A stretch of DNA of 64,000 nt from Oligoflexia bacterium (GTDB lineage: Bacteria; Bdellovibrionota; Bdellovibrionia; JABDDW01), in the NCBI GenBank assembly GCA_034439615.1, contig JAWXAT010000025.1, forward strand, positions 1-64,000. The letters are read 5' to 3'. The position numbers were made by a program, and so were the translations under genes. Positions 1 to 9,174 of this stretch are shown piece after piece (position 1 is the stretch's first letter; each line of letters opens with the position of its first letter). Under the pieces are notes generated by a model. The model made no database searches. It was not told the DNA's origin and was given only the letters and a program-made list of their open reading frames with translations.

Positions 1-99
1 CAATCTGAGAAATATACCAGCACATTACTTTTCGCAATCTGAGAAATATACCAGCACATTACTTTTCGCAATCTGAGAAATATACCAGCACATTACTTT
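1..99. repeat. Three tandem copies of a 34-bp repeat
   Basis: The window opens with three head-to-tail copies of a 34-bp unit beginning CAATCTGAGAAATATACCAG. They lie at 1-34, 35-68 and 69-99, the last copy losing its final three bases. The copies are identical where they overlap and have no spacers, so this is not a CRISPR array. The array may continue beyond the left edge. It lies 160 bp upstream of a REP-associated-type transposase and could be a target or product of it; that link is inference. Confidence 0.9.
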
Positions 100-259
100 G
101 TGATATTAATTCATCACCTGTGTCCCCTGGTGAAATACCATTCGCCAACTCTTACCATTATACTTCCAAATTGAGCTGCGTAATGATCCAGTCTCTTTTA
201 GATTTAAATTTTGTCATTATTAATTGACATCGCTACTATTTTTAAATAAATACATGATA

Positions 260-871
260 ATGAAGAGTCAAAAACAATTAGGCTTTGAGTTTTTAGCTGA
301 CCGCAATATCAAACACTTTGGCGGAGCATATCTAAAAAACTCAAATCCAAAGTCAGCTAGGCCACTCTCCACCAAAAGGTGTATGCATCTTGTAATGCGC
401 TCTTCTTACGCCAAAGGCCCCTACTCTCTTCTCAAAAAAAACCGAGAGATTCAGAACATCATCAACACTCAAGGCAAAGCTTTTGGTGTGAAGGTGTATC
501 GTCAAGCTAACGGAGGCAATCATCTTCACTTGATAATATTGCCTCGTTCACGGCAGGCCTTTATTGGCTTTGTAAGAGCTATTTCAGGGCTTATCGCACG
601 AGCTGCACTGGACACACAACGCGGCCGTCCTTTATTTGGAAAAAAGAGAAGTAGTCACATGTTTGGAATTTCCAAAGTAAGTTCAGGAGGTCGATCAGAA
701 GGAAATTCTACTGGATTCTGGGACAAACGGCCCTTCACTCGCATTATTGAATGGGGACGTGAATTTAAAACGGTGAGTAACTATCTTTTGCAAAACACTC
801 TGGAGGCTTTGGGTTTTATTGCCTATCAACCAAGACAGCATAGATTTAAATCCGCGGAGTCCACAGCTTAG
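260..871 (+). CDS. REP-associated-type HUH (Y1) transposase
   Basis: This is a 203-residue protein of the IS200-like/RAYT single-strand transposase type. An HUH-like pair lies at H88-x-H90 in an NHLHL context. A candidate catalytic tyrosine, Y175, sits in a YLLQN context that matches the YxxxN helix of Y1 transposases. The family normally nicks and rejoins single-stranded DNA at short palindromes. An in-frame TTG lies upstream at 224 and another ATG at 254. I chose 260 because the product then starts MKSQKQL, similar to relatives I remember; no clear Shine-Dalgarno decides it. The gene is bracketed by tandem repeats on both sides. Length and motifs look intact. Confidence 0.75.
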   Translation: MKSQKQLGFEFLADRNIKHFGGAYLKNSNPKSARPLSTKRCMHLVMRSSYAKGPYSLLKKNREIQNIINTQGKAFGVKVYRQANGGNHLHLIILPRSRQAFIGFVRAISGLIARAALDTQRGRPLFGKKRSSHMFGISKVSSGGRSEGNSTGFWDKRPFTRIIEWGREFKTVSNYLLQNTLEALGFIAYQPRQHRFKSAESTA

Positions 872-879
872 CTGTACTA

Positions 880-953
880 ATCGACGGCTTAGATTTTACA
901 ACGCCTCAGACATTTTATCGACGGCTTAGATTTTACAACATCTCAGACCTCTG
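880..953. repeat. Two imperfect 37-bp tandem repeats, with a 23S-3'-end-like string at the start
   Basis: Units at 880-916 and 917-953 share their first 23 bases (starting ATCGACGGCTTAG) and then diverge. Weaker echoes of the TTACAA...CTC core follow near 959 and 989. The bases just before and into the first unit (869-895) read AGCTGTACTAATCGACGGCT, which resembles the conserved GTACTAAT end of bacterial 23S rRNA with small deletions. The repeat is visible directly; the rRNA resemblance is from memory and weak. Confidence 0.7.
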
Positions 954-1018
954 AACTCTATTTACAATGTCTCGGTATTTTACAGCGACTTACAAAGTGT
1001 CAGCCTGGGGATTAATGT

Positions 1019-1618
1019 TTAGCCGCCTTCAGCTTTGGCGAGGGGATCTTCTTTTTTCATTACTGCAAAGTTAATTTCAGAAGCGCCGGCTTCGGTGATG
1101 GTGAACATGAGTTTTTTGATTGTTAAGAAATCCATCTCACGATCGGCTTGAACAGTTACTTTTTTAAAGCTCTCTAAAGCAGTATTTGCAGCTGGTTTTC
1201 CAGCGCCGGGCATAGCTTGTTTGAAATTCGTGCCAAAATTTTTCTTTGCATCAGCCTCATCTTGTTTCAAAAGTGCCGCTAATTTTTCTCTTAAAACGGG
1301 AATCATCCACTCTGATGAATTTTTAACTTCGTCTAAAGTTGCCACAACAGTTTTATCTAGAACCACTTCTTTATCAGTAAGCGTAACAACGTGTGCGGGT
1401 TTTAGTTCTTTGATCTGCTCAGCCTTTGGAAGTTTAACTTCTTTAGGAATATAAATAATTTCACCTGTACTGCTGTAATGCTGCAATAAAAAGATAACTA
1501 AAATGGTGAAGATATCCACCATCGATGTGAGACTAAGCTCAACCATGACATTGCGCTTAGCACCTTGTGAATTATATCTTCCTCTGCGATCTCGAAGTCC
1601 TGGTACTTGAATTGGCAT
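1019..1618 (-). CDS. aglS: ExbD/TolR-type motor protein (AglS-like)
   Basis: This 199-residue protein has a short basic cytoplasmic N-terminus and one TM segment (about 29-47). The TM segment contains an Asp, D35, in MVDIF, the position of the proton-carrying Asp of ExbD/TolR. The periplasmic region is long. It would be a stator subunit working with the TolQ-like protein encoded upstream. It is the last gene of the gliding operon, 12 bp after a second ExbD-like gene. Two different TolR homologues paired with one TolQ homologue is the arrangement of Myxococcus AglRQS. Assignment to AglS rather than AglQ rests on gene order only. Confidence 0.75.
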   Translation of the reverse strand: MPIQVPGLRDRRGRYNSQGAKRNVMVELSLTSMVDIFTILVIFLLQHYSSTGEIIYIPKEVKLPKAEQIKELKPAHVVTLTDKEVVLDKTVVATLDEVKNSSEWMIPVLREKLAALLKQDEADAKKNFGTNFKQAMPGAGKPAANTALESFKKVTVQADREMDFLTIKKLMFTITEAGASEINFAVMKKEDPLAKAEGG

Positions 1619-1630
1619 TGTCGTTTTTCC

Positions 1631-2104
1631 TTATTTCACACCTTGAGTCGAAATTGCGATCTCAGGGAAACCCGCGATCATGAATGCATCCATGCCGCGA
1701 ATAAGTTCATTGTACTTAATGTCATCAAGTAGACTGATAATGCCGTCAGTTTTATCAGGGTATTTTCCCTTAATACTCTTGAGTTGAGTAACAAGGGCGG
1801 CTTGATCCCAATCCACGCCAACTTTTGGTATTCTTAATGACTGTTTACCAACGCTCACGATGTAACCGGATTCTGTGACATCGATTTTGAGTTGCACTTG
1901 CTCTCGAGGGGGTTGCTCGACTTGGCCAGTGTCATTTTTCTTGGCGTAGATTGAACTTCCGATTTGGATCATACTTACTTGAGTCCAAACTGCGGAGATC
2001 AGCAAAAAGCAAATAGCCGTGCTCATAAGATCTATGAACGGAACAAGGTTTAACTCCATGTTCGTTTGACGTTTATTACCTTTTCGTGGTCCATCTGAGT
2101 ACAT
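1631..2104 (-). CDS. aglQ: ExbD/TolR-type motor protein (AglQ-like)
   Basis: This 157-residue protein has one TM segment after residue 18 with the conserved Asp D25 in the PFIDLM motif, then a periplasmic domain of about 105 residues. In ExbD/TolR proteins this Asp carries protons for energy coupling. The gene starts 11 bp after the TolQ-like gene and precedes the second ExbD-like gene. In Myxococcus xanthus AglR-AglQ-AglS power gliding through the Glt complex. The same order here, directly behind a GltG-like gene, supports that role rather than TonB or Tol-Pal energisation. Confidence 0.77.
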   Translation of the reverse strand: MYSDGPRKGNKRQTNMELNLVPFIDLMSTAICFLLISAVWTQVSMIQIGSSIYAKKNDTGQVEQPPREQVQLKIDVTESGYIVSVGKQSLRIPKVGVDWDQAALVTQLKSIKGKYPDKTDGIISLLDDIKYNELIRGMDAFMIAGFPEIAISTQGVK

Positions 2105-2115
2105 GAGTTTTCCTT

Positions 2116-2781
2116 TTAGTCTTTAATCTTGTCACGATTTGCGACGACCAAATTCATCATGTTCATGCTGCTTTCGTTCATGTCATTGATGATTCGCTCT
2201 GTGCGCTTTTGAAAGTATCCGTAAAACAAGAGTGCAGGAATTGCGACGATCAAACCAAAAGCTGTACAGTTCATTGCTTCAGCGATACCTGAAGACAGTA
2301 GCGCTGCTTTTTGTGCTGGATCTGCGTTACTTACAGCTCTAAATGATGTGATCAAACCTGAGATCGTACCAAGGAGACCGAGCAAAGTTGCTACGTTAGA
2401 AAACAGAGCTAAGAAAGACGTCCATCCATCAAGTGCTGGATTTTCTTTGAGTGCTGCTCCATCCATTGCCACTTGAACTTCTTCGTCGGGCCGTTTGTTA
2501 AGTACTTGAACCAAACCCGCTTTGAGCACGTTGGTTAACGGAGCTTTGCGAGAGTCGCAGAAAGTAATGGCTTGTCTGATATCCCCTCTGAGAATCATCC
2601 CAAAAAGTTTTTCATTAAAGTCTTCCTTGTCTACTGCTAATCGGCTCAACGCCATAAAGCGCTCGAGCACAATGAATATTACAAACACCATGACGATAGC
2701 GATCGGGATCATTCCCCAACCTCCGCCCTGGAAGGCCTGTATGAGTACGTTTCCTGCTTCTGCTGTTGGTGTAGGCTGCAT
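2116..2781 (-). CDS. aglR: MotA/TolQ/ExbB-type proton channel (AglR-like)
   Basis: This 221-residue inner-membrane protein has the TolQ/ExbB topology. TM1 is at about 21-41, followed by a cytoplasmic loop. TM2 (about 127-148) carries the glycine-rich LLGLLGTISGL motif, and TM3 lies at about 171-191. Family members assemble as pentamers around two ExbD/TolR subunits and conduct protons. Two ExbD-like genes follow immediately, and the preceding gene encodes a GltG-like transducer. That context points to the gliding motor AglR; TolQ or ExbB is the alternative if this operon were not a gliding cluster. Confidence 0.83.
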   Translation of the reverse strand: MQPTPTAEAGNVLIQAFQGGGWGMIPIAIVMVFVIFIVLERFMALSRLAVDKEDFNEKLFGMILRGDIRQAITFCDSRKAPLTNVLKAGLVQVLNKRPDEEVQVAMDGAALKENPALDGWTSFLALFSNVATLLGLLGTISGLITSFRAVSNADPAQKAALLSSGIAEAMNCTAFGLIVAIPALLFYGYFQKRTERIINDMNESSMNMMNLVVANRDKIKD

Positions 2782-2811
2782 GATGCTTCCCCCTGATGGT
2801 TCTAAATTGTT

Positions 2812-4773
2812 CTACTCTTGAGCCTGAAAAACAAACGGATAACTAACATCAGCTATCTGATTGGCTGGAGGCTCAGGAAATTTCCAAGTTCTTAAACGCG
2901 CCACTGCGCAATTTTCTACTTCTGATGAATTCATTGTGGTGGCCTTAATACCCGCTTCTAAAACATTGCCACCGGGACCAATCGACCAACGGATCGTAAT
3001 TTTTCCGTAGAGACTTGGTTCCTTGTTCAAACCTTTTTCATAACAAGCTTGAATTTGTTTTAAGTTTGCCTTTACAACTCGTCTGATAGCTTCTTTATCA
3101 ATGCCGGGTGAGAATGTTGCTTCATCACCGCCAGGTAATACTGTTGCGTTTTTCTTCGCACCTAAATTTCCAGTACCGTAACCTGAAACGCCTCCACCTC
3201 GGCCTTTTGTATTCACTCCTGAAATACCGACAGTTGCTGTACCTTGCCCACCTGCTCCGGTTTCTCTTAAACCCGCTCCGGGTGTAATACCTGCTCCCGC
3301 CGCTTCAGCTCCTTCACCAGTTGCTGATTTACTAAGACCCGCGACATTTCCTGAACCTTGAAATGCTTTACTTAATTGATCTTGCACACCCTTTGTTCCA
3401 AACACGCTGAGTACACCAGTTTTACTTACATCTTTAGCTGCTGATTTTGCACCCGTGTCAGCACTTTTTCCGGCTTGGATTTTTTGTATGCCTTTGCTTT
3501 TTCCTGCTTTGTCAGTGGTAGGAATTTTTTTGGTACTTTGACTCTTATTGGGTTTTGCATCTTGTGATGCGCCCTCTTCTCCACGCTCTGTGGCTACTTC
3601 TTTATCTTTGATTGCTTCTTGAGCTGTTTTTGCTGATGGCTCTGTTATTTCAGACAAATCAGACACTGGGCGCTTATAGAAAAATTGGGCTTTGCGTGGA
3701 GGAATCGTTTCTTCCTCTTCTTTTTCTGGAAGTGCTGGTGCGTAAATGAATGCGTAAAAAATAAAAAGTGCCATGCCCATGAGCCCAACAACGAGGCCCG
3801 TGAGCTGATTCACACTGATATCTATAAGCGGAGCAATTCTAGAAAGGGGCGCACTACCAACATAACGAATAATAAGTTGCACACCTTCGCCAAAACTGAT
3901 TTTGATCACCTCACCTTGTTGAAGCGTGTATGTGTAACCAGTTCCGGCACTTGCCATAGAGCCACCGCGGCGTAACTCATCAAATGTTTTTGTTGAATTA
4001 TCTTTAGAGACCTCACCGGTCATATCGGCAGTAAGAATTACCGTAGCACTTCCCTCAATTTTTAATATGGGATGAGAAAGTCTTACTGAGCCAAAAATGG
4101 GAAGAACGATATTATTTTTTGGATGTGATCCAATTTGAACAATTTGTTTTTTATCAAAATGATAGGTGTCGATGACACGGTCTTTCCATGCAAGAACAAC
4201 TTCGACAACATTACCACTACTAGATTTGGTTGTTTCATTAATGCGCGCATTTGACGGTGGAGCGAATGTTCCCTTAGGAGGTTGGCGCACAGTTGTTGAA
4301 CCAATAGTTGCCATGCCAGGGCTTGCAGCTGGCCGTGGAGCTGGTCTTGTTGGCTGATGTTTTGGTAGTTCTTTGGGAAGTTCACTTGGCTTTGTAAAGA
4401 TAGGTTGTGATTTATTTGCCTCGTAGGCAGGCGACGAAGCTGAAGAAGTTTTTTTAGGTTTAGGTACACCAACATGAAACTCTAAAGTGAAATCACCAAT
4501 TTGAAATTCAGAACCACTTTCAATATATGTATCGACGATACGTTGGCCGTTAATGAAGGTTCCGGATTGACTTCCGAGATCACAGAGATGGTATTTGCCG
4601 GATTCACGCTCTTCGAGCATGGCGTGAATGGGTGAAATACTGGCATCATTGATTGCGAGATTAATATCACCTTCTCGCCCAATTACAACTTGTTGATTTG
4701 TGAATTGCTTCACTTCAACGAGTTTGCCATTTTTGAAAATGCGAATAAGAAGTGGTTGCTTGATGTCTGTCAT
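2812..4773 (-). CDS. gltG: GltG-like FHA + TM + TonB-like transducer
   Basis: This 653-residue protein has an FHA domain at about 20-104 (VVIGREG, the S-x-x-H position as SPIHA, and SGTFING). A second, degenerate FHA-like region lies at about 190-310. One TM segment follows at about 323-345, then a charged and glycine-rich periplasmic linker. The C-terminal domain (about 560-653) contains IQACYEKGL, GKITIRWSI and a final TWKFPEP. This C-terminus is the AgmX/PglI TonB-like type. GltG in Myxococcus spans the inner membrane and links the AglRQS motor to periplasmic Glt parts. It overlaps the preceding small gene by 4 bp. The FHA domain implies a phosphothreonine partner, not identified here. Confidence 0.8.
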   Translation of the reverse strand: MTDIKQPLLIRIFKNGKLVEVKQFTNQQVVIGREGDINLAINDASISPIHAMLEERESGKYHLCDLGSQSGTFINGQRIVDTYIESGSEFQIGDFTLEFHVGVPKPKKTSSASSPAYEANKSQPIFTKPSELPKELPKHQPTRPAPRPAASPGMATIGSTTVRQPPKGTFAPPSNARINETTKSSSGNVVEVVLAWKDRVIDTYHFDKKQIVQIGSHPKNNIVLPIFGSVRLSHPILKIEGSATVILTADMTGEVSKDNSTKTFDELRRGGSMASAGTGYTYTLQQGEVIKISFGEGVQLIIRYVGSAPLSRIAPLIDISVNQLTGLVVGLMGMALFIFYAFIYAPALPEKEEEETIPPRKAQFFYKRPVSDLSEITEPSAKTAQEAIKDKEVATERGEEGASQDAKPNKSQSTKKIPTTDKAGKSKGIQKIQAGKSADTGAKSAAKDVSKTGVLSVFGTKGVQDQLSKAFQGSGNVAGLSKSATGEGAEAAGAGITPGAGLRETGAGGQGTATVGISGVNTKGRGGGVSGYGTGNLGAKKNATVLPGGDEATFSPGIDKEAIRRVVKANLKQIQACYEKGLNKEPSLYGKITIRWSIGPGGNVLEAGIKATTMNSSEVENCAVARLRTWKFPEPPANQIADVSYPFVFQAQE

Positions 4774-5060
4774 TTCGCTTTCTCAATATCTTCCGCTGTT
4801 TTGCTCATTTCAGGTACGAAATTCTCTCTGAGCTTTATGAGTTTGCCAAAATTAAATTGTTTCTTCTGTAGCAGATAAAAGAGCTCTGGTTTTTTCACTT
4901 CGCCTTGCACGAGCTGATCTTCGAAATCTACGTTTGTGCGTTTTTGTTTTTGAGCTGGAGAGTTTTGAGCCAAAGCAAGTTCTGCCTGCCACACAAGTAA
5001 AGTGAGACCGAACGTAATTGCTAACAACCAGTGAAATGTCTTGATTGCAAGACTCTTCAA
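4770..5060 (-). CDS. Small exported protein in the GltF position
   Basis: This 96-residue protein has an N-terminal hydrophobic segment (about 11-30) ending ALAQ, so it is exported or membrane-anchored. The remainder is charged and includes VDFEDQLVQGE and RENFVPEM. Genes overlap it by 4 bp on both sides, so it is translated with the GltE-like and GltG-like proteins. Myxococcus has the small protein GltF at the equivalent place between GltE and GltG. I cannot confirm homology from sequence memory, so only the position supports GltF. Confidence 0.6.
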   Translation of the reverse strand: MKSLAIKTFHWLLAITFGLTLLVWQAELALAQNSPAQKQKRTNVDFEDQLVQGEVKKPELFYLLQKKQFNFGKLIKLRENFVPEMSKTAEDIEKAK

Positions 5061-5953
5061 TCGGAAGACTCCTTTTCCGTACTGCTCTTCGAAGCAGTTT
5101 CGGCCTTCTTGGCCAGCTGATTTACCTTGTCCAGTATAGCAGAGTCATTAGAAGCTAAACGTATTTTGTTCAAAAATTTCAAAGCTTTCTTTGGGCGATT
5201 CATATGCTCGACCAATAGCACTGAATAATTGAGTAGGACTGTTGAATTGTTTTCATCTTTAGCCACCGCTCTTTCATAGGTGTCGATGGCTTGTTCAAAT
5301 TTTCCAGTATGGGTGAGGGCGATGCCCAAGTTATTAAGTGTATCTAGACTTTTGTCGCCGTTATCAACTGCAGCTTGAAGTTCTATTGCTGCATTTGGAT
5401 AATTTCTATTTTGCAAATAGATGTTACCCAGATTTGCATGAGCAGCGCGGTTGGTTCCGTCGATTTCAACAGCTCGCTTAAATCGACTCAATGCAGAACG
5501 CAAATTGTCTGTGCGAAATTCAACAAGCCCCAAATTGTTTAATACCGAAGTGTTATTAGGATCTTTCGCTAAAACCTTATTAAAAAGTAGCCGCGCTAAA
5601 TCGTAACGCCCTTGTTCAATGGCCATAATGCCAAGAGCATTGATTACTTTTAGATCATTGGGATTAATTGCCAGAATTTCTGCCGCCACTTCTTGAGCTA
5701 CGCGATAATTTTTAGAGAGCCTCGCATCATTAAATTTTTTGTAATATTCAGCCATTGTGCTTTGGGGCACCGGAGCTTTTTCAGAATTTTCGCTCAATTC
5801 TGGAGATGAAGGGGCATCATCTTCGTCATCTTCATCACCACTTTGATTTGCCACAGATTTTGATGTATCAGTTTCTTTTTTTGCGCCACTTGAACAGCCG
5901 AACAGAGAAAGAGTGAGCGCGCATGAGAGAAGAATCACTAAGTATTTTATCAC
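5057..5953 (-). CDS. gltE: TPR lipoprotein, GltE/AglT-like
   Basis: This 298-residue lipoprotein has a signal peptide ending in the lipobox LFGC with C20 as the lipidated residue. A short acidic linker (EDDEDD) follows, then about five TPR repeats from residue 75 to 270 with typical NNLGLV and HANLGNIYLQ helices. TPR lipoproteins of this kind (AglT/GltE) are periplasmic or outer-membrane parts of the Myxococcus gliding complex. It lies between GltD-like and GltF-position genes with 4-bp overlaps on each side, which supports the assignment beyond the generic TPR fold. Confidence 0.72.
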   Translation of the reverse strand: MIKYLVILLSCALTLSLFGCSSGAKKETDTSKSVANQSGDEDDEDDAPSSPELSENSEKAPVPQSTMAEYYKKFNDARLSKNYRVAQEVAAEILAINPNDLKVINALGIMAIEQGRYDLARLLFNKVLAKDPNNTSVLNNLGLVEFRTDNLRSALSRFKRAVEIDGTNRAAHANLGNIYLQNRNYPNAAIELQAAVDNGDKSLDTLNNLGIALTHTGKFEQAIDTYERAVAKDENNSTVLLNYSVLLVEHMNRPKKALKFLNKIRLASNDSAILDKVNQLAKKAETASKSSTEKESSD

Positions 5954-8900
5954 ATAATCCCCATGTCATCTGACTTGTTGCCATGAAACATGATTTCTTT
6001 TGGCGCTGAATACCGATCAGGCTGGTATTCTCCCATCTTGCTCAATGACAGTTTAGTCCATTTATTATAAAAATTTATTTCAAAACTTTTATTGATGGCA
6101 GCTGTATAATTCTCAACAGCCTTTTGTTTTAACGGCTCAGCAACACCATCAATACCTTTTTTGTACGCGCCTTCTTCTTCTTTATTAAGGCCCGCTGGAA
6201 TTGCTGTATTCCAAACAGCTTTACTCATGTGCTCATAGGCTTGACCAAGACGAGTAAGTGAGGCGATTACCATATTGCCCTCATCGTACTTAATAACTTC
6301 AGCTAAATGTGTGCTGAGTTTTGTAAGGAGTCCTAGTTTTTCTTTAATGGCCTGACCCTGTTTTTGCGGATTAGCCGGAATTCGAATTGAAACAAAGTCG
6401 TTATAGACACGCTCTGTAAGCCTAAACTTTGCTTCAGCTGCCCAAACTTGACCTGCACCCTTACTTTTCTCTGAAAGTGCATGCCCCACAGCGACAGTAC
6501 GTTGATAGCCTTTTTCAGCTTCTGGAATTTTATTTAATTTAAAATTGATATCAGCAATTTTAAAATTTGCTTCAACAACTTTTTCAGGGTCATTTCCGCC
6601 TTCTTTAAGATAGCGCTCATAACCCGCTTGAGCTAGCTTTAGGCGATTTAATTTTTCATTAATACTAGCAATAGTAAAAAGTGCTAAAGTGCGATCACGT
6701 CGTCGACTTTTTTCATAATATTTTTCATAGTTAACAATAGCACGACCAAATTCTTTCTGACCTTCCCAGAAAATAGCAGAGTTGTGGTAGAGATCAGGCG
6801 TCACTTTATCATTGGGGTTTTCCTTGGCGTATTTTTCATACTGAACCGCAGCTTTTTCATATTGAGCTGTTTGTTCATAAAGTTTCCCCAAGAGTAAAAT
6901 ACTTTTTTGATAAAGTTTTTCATTCCCCTTTGACGGAGTTCGACCCGCACGGGAATAAAAACCAATAGCTTGAGGAATTTTATGCGCTCGTTCATAGTTT
7001 ACACCGGCGTTAAATATCGCAGAGAACGCCAAGGAGCTCTTAGGATTATTACGAGCAAACTCTGCAAACGAGTTAGCACTTGCCTCGTAGTTCTTTGCAA
7101 CTTCAAGATCTTGTGCTTTTTTGAAACTAACTTTTTCTACAACATCTTTAACATCAGCAGTAAAACCTTGTTGCGCGAGATCTTTATTACGAATGAGCTG
7201 ATTCCCCTCTCGCGCTAAACCGTCATAATCTTTGCGTAAATTATAAATATCTAAAATGAGATTTGCAGAATAAACAGCAAATGGTGTTCGAGGATGTTGA
7301 GCAACAACCAACTTAAAGTTTTTCAATGCATCGTCGAGATGATTATAAGAATAATGCAATCTACCCACTTTAAACTTAACATCGACAACCTTGTCACCCT
7401 TAGGAAAAGTCGTTATGTAATATTCGGCAGCACTAACAAATGCATTTTCTATTTCTCCAAAAGGTACAGACTCAAGTGAGTTCCCAACGATTTGCTTCAC
7501 TTGTTCATCAGACTTCAAACTTTTTTCAAGAGAAAGGAGTGAGTTAAGTACGGCTGGTTGGAAATATTTCCCCCGTGGATCTTTTTCTGCAACAATGCGG
7601 TATTGTTTTCCAGCATTATCAAAATCACCCAATGCAAAAAGTAATTCTGCATAGAAGAAATGCATTTCAGTGCTTTTTACTCCTTCAGTAAACTTATTTA
7701 AATATAATTGATAAGCTTCTTTAACCAAGTGCATGTCTTGTTTACGCTGGCTATTTTGCGCATTTCGGTGCAATTGAAGTGTGTAATTTCTTAAAGCCAT
7801 TTCACGAAGAATATTTGAATCTTCAATCAACTTTGGATTGTTTGCGTTTGCACGCCCCCAAGTACTATCGACACTATATCGATCTACCCAGTTATAAAGT
7901 TCATCACGATAGACTTTTTGGTTCTTGCTCGTCGCAAAGTTTGTGACGATTTGATATTGATAATCAAATGCTTTAGGAGCAATAGGATTATGTTCTAGAA
8001 GTTGTTTGAATACAAATTGAGCTTGTTCTTTACGACCCGTATCACTGTAAAGATAAGCTAATTTTTCAAGCATGATCCAAACAGCTTTTTCTCCACCGAG
8101 TTGATAAAAATACTGCCTTGAACTCTGATAATTTCCTACATCGACATAAAATAGTACCGCGTCTTTTAGCGCTTCACTACCAAGTCGAATTTTACTTACG
8201 GCACGACGCCCTTCAACTTTCTCTAGATCAGTAGGCGCTCGGCTTTGCTTGATAACTTGCTCAAGAGTCTTTAAACCTTGCCCGACACGGCCCATACGGT
8301 ATTGACACCAAGCGATTTTATAATTTGCAAATGTGTATAACCTGGCTCGTGGATTTTTTAAAAGATCAGTGTAAGATTTTAATGCATCAGCCCATTTGTC
8401 ATTATCAAAATAGTATTCACCCAGAGCAAAATAGGCCTCACTTACGTAGGAAGAATTTGGATATTCTTTTGTAAGTCGTTGATAAAAGCCAACGCCTTTT
8501 TTAATTTGATCCATTTCCATGTGATTGTAGCCCAAGAAAAATAAAGCCTGGTCAACCTTTGGATCATTGGGGAAATCTCTTAAAAACCATTCGTAAAGTT
8601 TAATTGCCTTTAAATTGTAATCTCGTGAAGGAGTTAAATTCAGTCGTGGTTTACTAATCTTTTTTGCTAAATAGGCATTGAGTTGTTCATCATAGGTCTT
8701 TTGAATACGATATTCGATGTATTTAGCTTTCTCGACGTATAACTCGGCAAGCCTTAACCAGAGTTCACCGCGGTTTTTACTTTTAGCGTATTTTCGCGTG
8801 AGCTTATACAGCTCGTTTATACCTTGATCAGTAATTTGTTCTAAACGCTCATCGTCACTTCCGGCTTCTTTAAAGAGCTCACTACTTTTTGGAGGCTTGA

Positions 8901-9171
8901 CTTCAAATAGTGGCATATTTGAAGTATTTGTTTTTTGCACATCAGGCAAAGCTAAGGTTTGTTTTTTGATACTGAGATTTTGTGCACCTCGACTTTTTGT
9001 ATCAATATCTTCTAGCATATCCCCAACAGTTTTTTTCTTTGCTGGTAAAGATTTTGTAACCTTTGCGGCTTTACCAACTGACTTCTTTGATTTATTAACT
9101 TTTGCAAACAGCGAGGGAGACGCTGTGAGCACTGCTGTTAAAACTAGTAATTTTAGAAAAGTGGATTTCAT
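5950..9171 (-). CDS. gltD: Large periplasmic TPR protein, GltD/AgmU-like
   Basis: This 1073-residue exported protein has a signal peptide (about 1-23, ending SLFAKV), a low-complexity linker, then TPR/Sel1-like helical repeats nearly to the C-terminus. Length and repeat content fit the Myxococcus gliding protein GltD (AgmU), about 1200 residues. That protein is thought to form the periplasmic scaffold between the inner-membrane motor and outer-membrane parts. It starts 3 bp after the GltC-like gene and overlaps the GltE-like gene by 4 bp. The ortholog call is by size, topology and gene order; the TPR fold alone is not specific. Confidence 0.72.
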   Translation of the reverse strand: MKSTFLKLLVLTAVLTASPSLFAKVNKSKKSVGKAAKVTKSLPAKKKTVGDMLEDIDTKSRGAQNLSIKKQTLALPDVQKTNTSNMPLFEVKPPKSSELFKEAGSDDERLEQITDQGINELYKLTRKYAKSKNRGELWLRLAELYVEKAKYIEYRIQKTYDEQLNAYLAKKISKPRLNLTPSRDYNLKAIKLYEWFLRDFPNDPKVDQALFFLGYNHMEMDQIKKGVGFYQRLTKEYPNSSYVSEAYFALGEYYFDNDKWADALKSYTDLLKNPRARLYTFANYKIAWCQYRMGRVGQGLKTLEQVIKQSRAPTDLEKVEGRRAVSKIRLGSEALKDAVLFYVDVGNYQSSRQYFYQLGGEKAVWIMLEKLAYLYSDTGRKEQAQFVFKQLLEHNPIAPKAFDYQYQIVTNFATSKNQKVYRDELYNWVDRYSVDSTWGRANANNPKLIEDSNILREMALRNYTLQLHRNAQNSQRKQDMHLVKEAYQLYLNKFTEGVKSTEMHFFYAELLFALGDFDNAGKQYRIVAEKDPRGKYFQPAVLNSLLSLEKSLKSDEQVKQIVGNSLESVPFGEIENAFVSAAEYYITTFPKGDKVVDVKFKVGRLHYSYNHLDDALKNFKLVVAQHPRTPFAVYSANLILDIYNLRKDYDGLAREGNQLIRNKDLAQQGFTADVKDVVEKVSFKKAQDLEVAKNYEASANSFAEFARNNPKSSLAFSAIFNAGVNYERAHKIPQAIGFYSRAGRTPSKGNEKLYQKSILLLGKLYEQTAQYEKAAVQYEKYAKENPNDKVTPDLYHNSAIFWEGQKEFGRAIVNYEKYYEKSRRRDRTLALFTIASINEKLNRLKLAQAGYERYLKEGGNDPEKVVEANFKIADINFKLNKIPEAEKGYQRTVAVGHALSEKSKGAGQVWAAEAKFRLTERVYNDFVSIRIPANPQKQGQAIKEKLGLLTKLSTHLAEVIKYDEGNMVIASLTRLGQAYEHMSKAVWNTAIPAGLNKEEEGAYKKGIDGVAEPLKQKAVENYTAAINKSFEINFYNKWTKLSLSKMGEYQPDRYSAPKEIMFHGNKSDDMGIM

Positions 9172-9174
9172 TTC

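Noticed and set aside
1-99. Possible CRISPR array
   Set aside because: The repeats abut each other with no spacers, and no cas gene is present.
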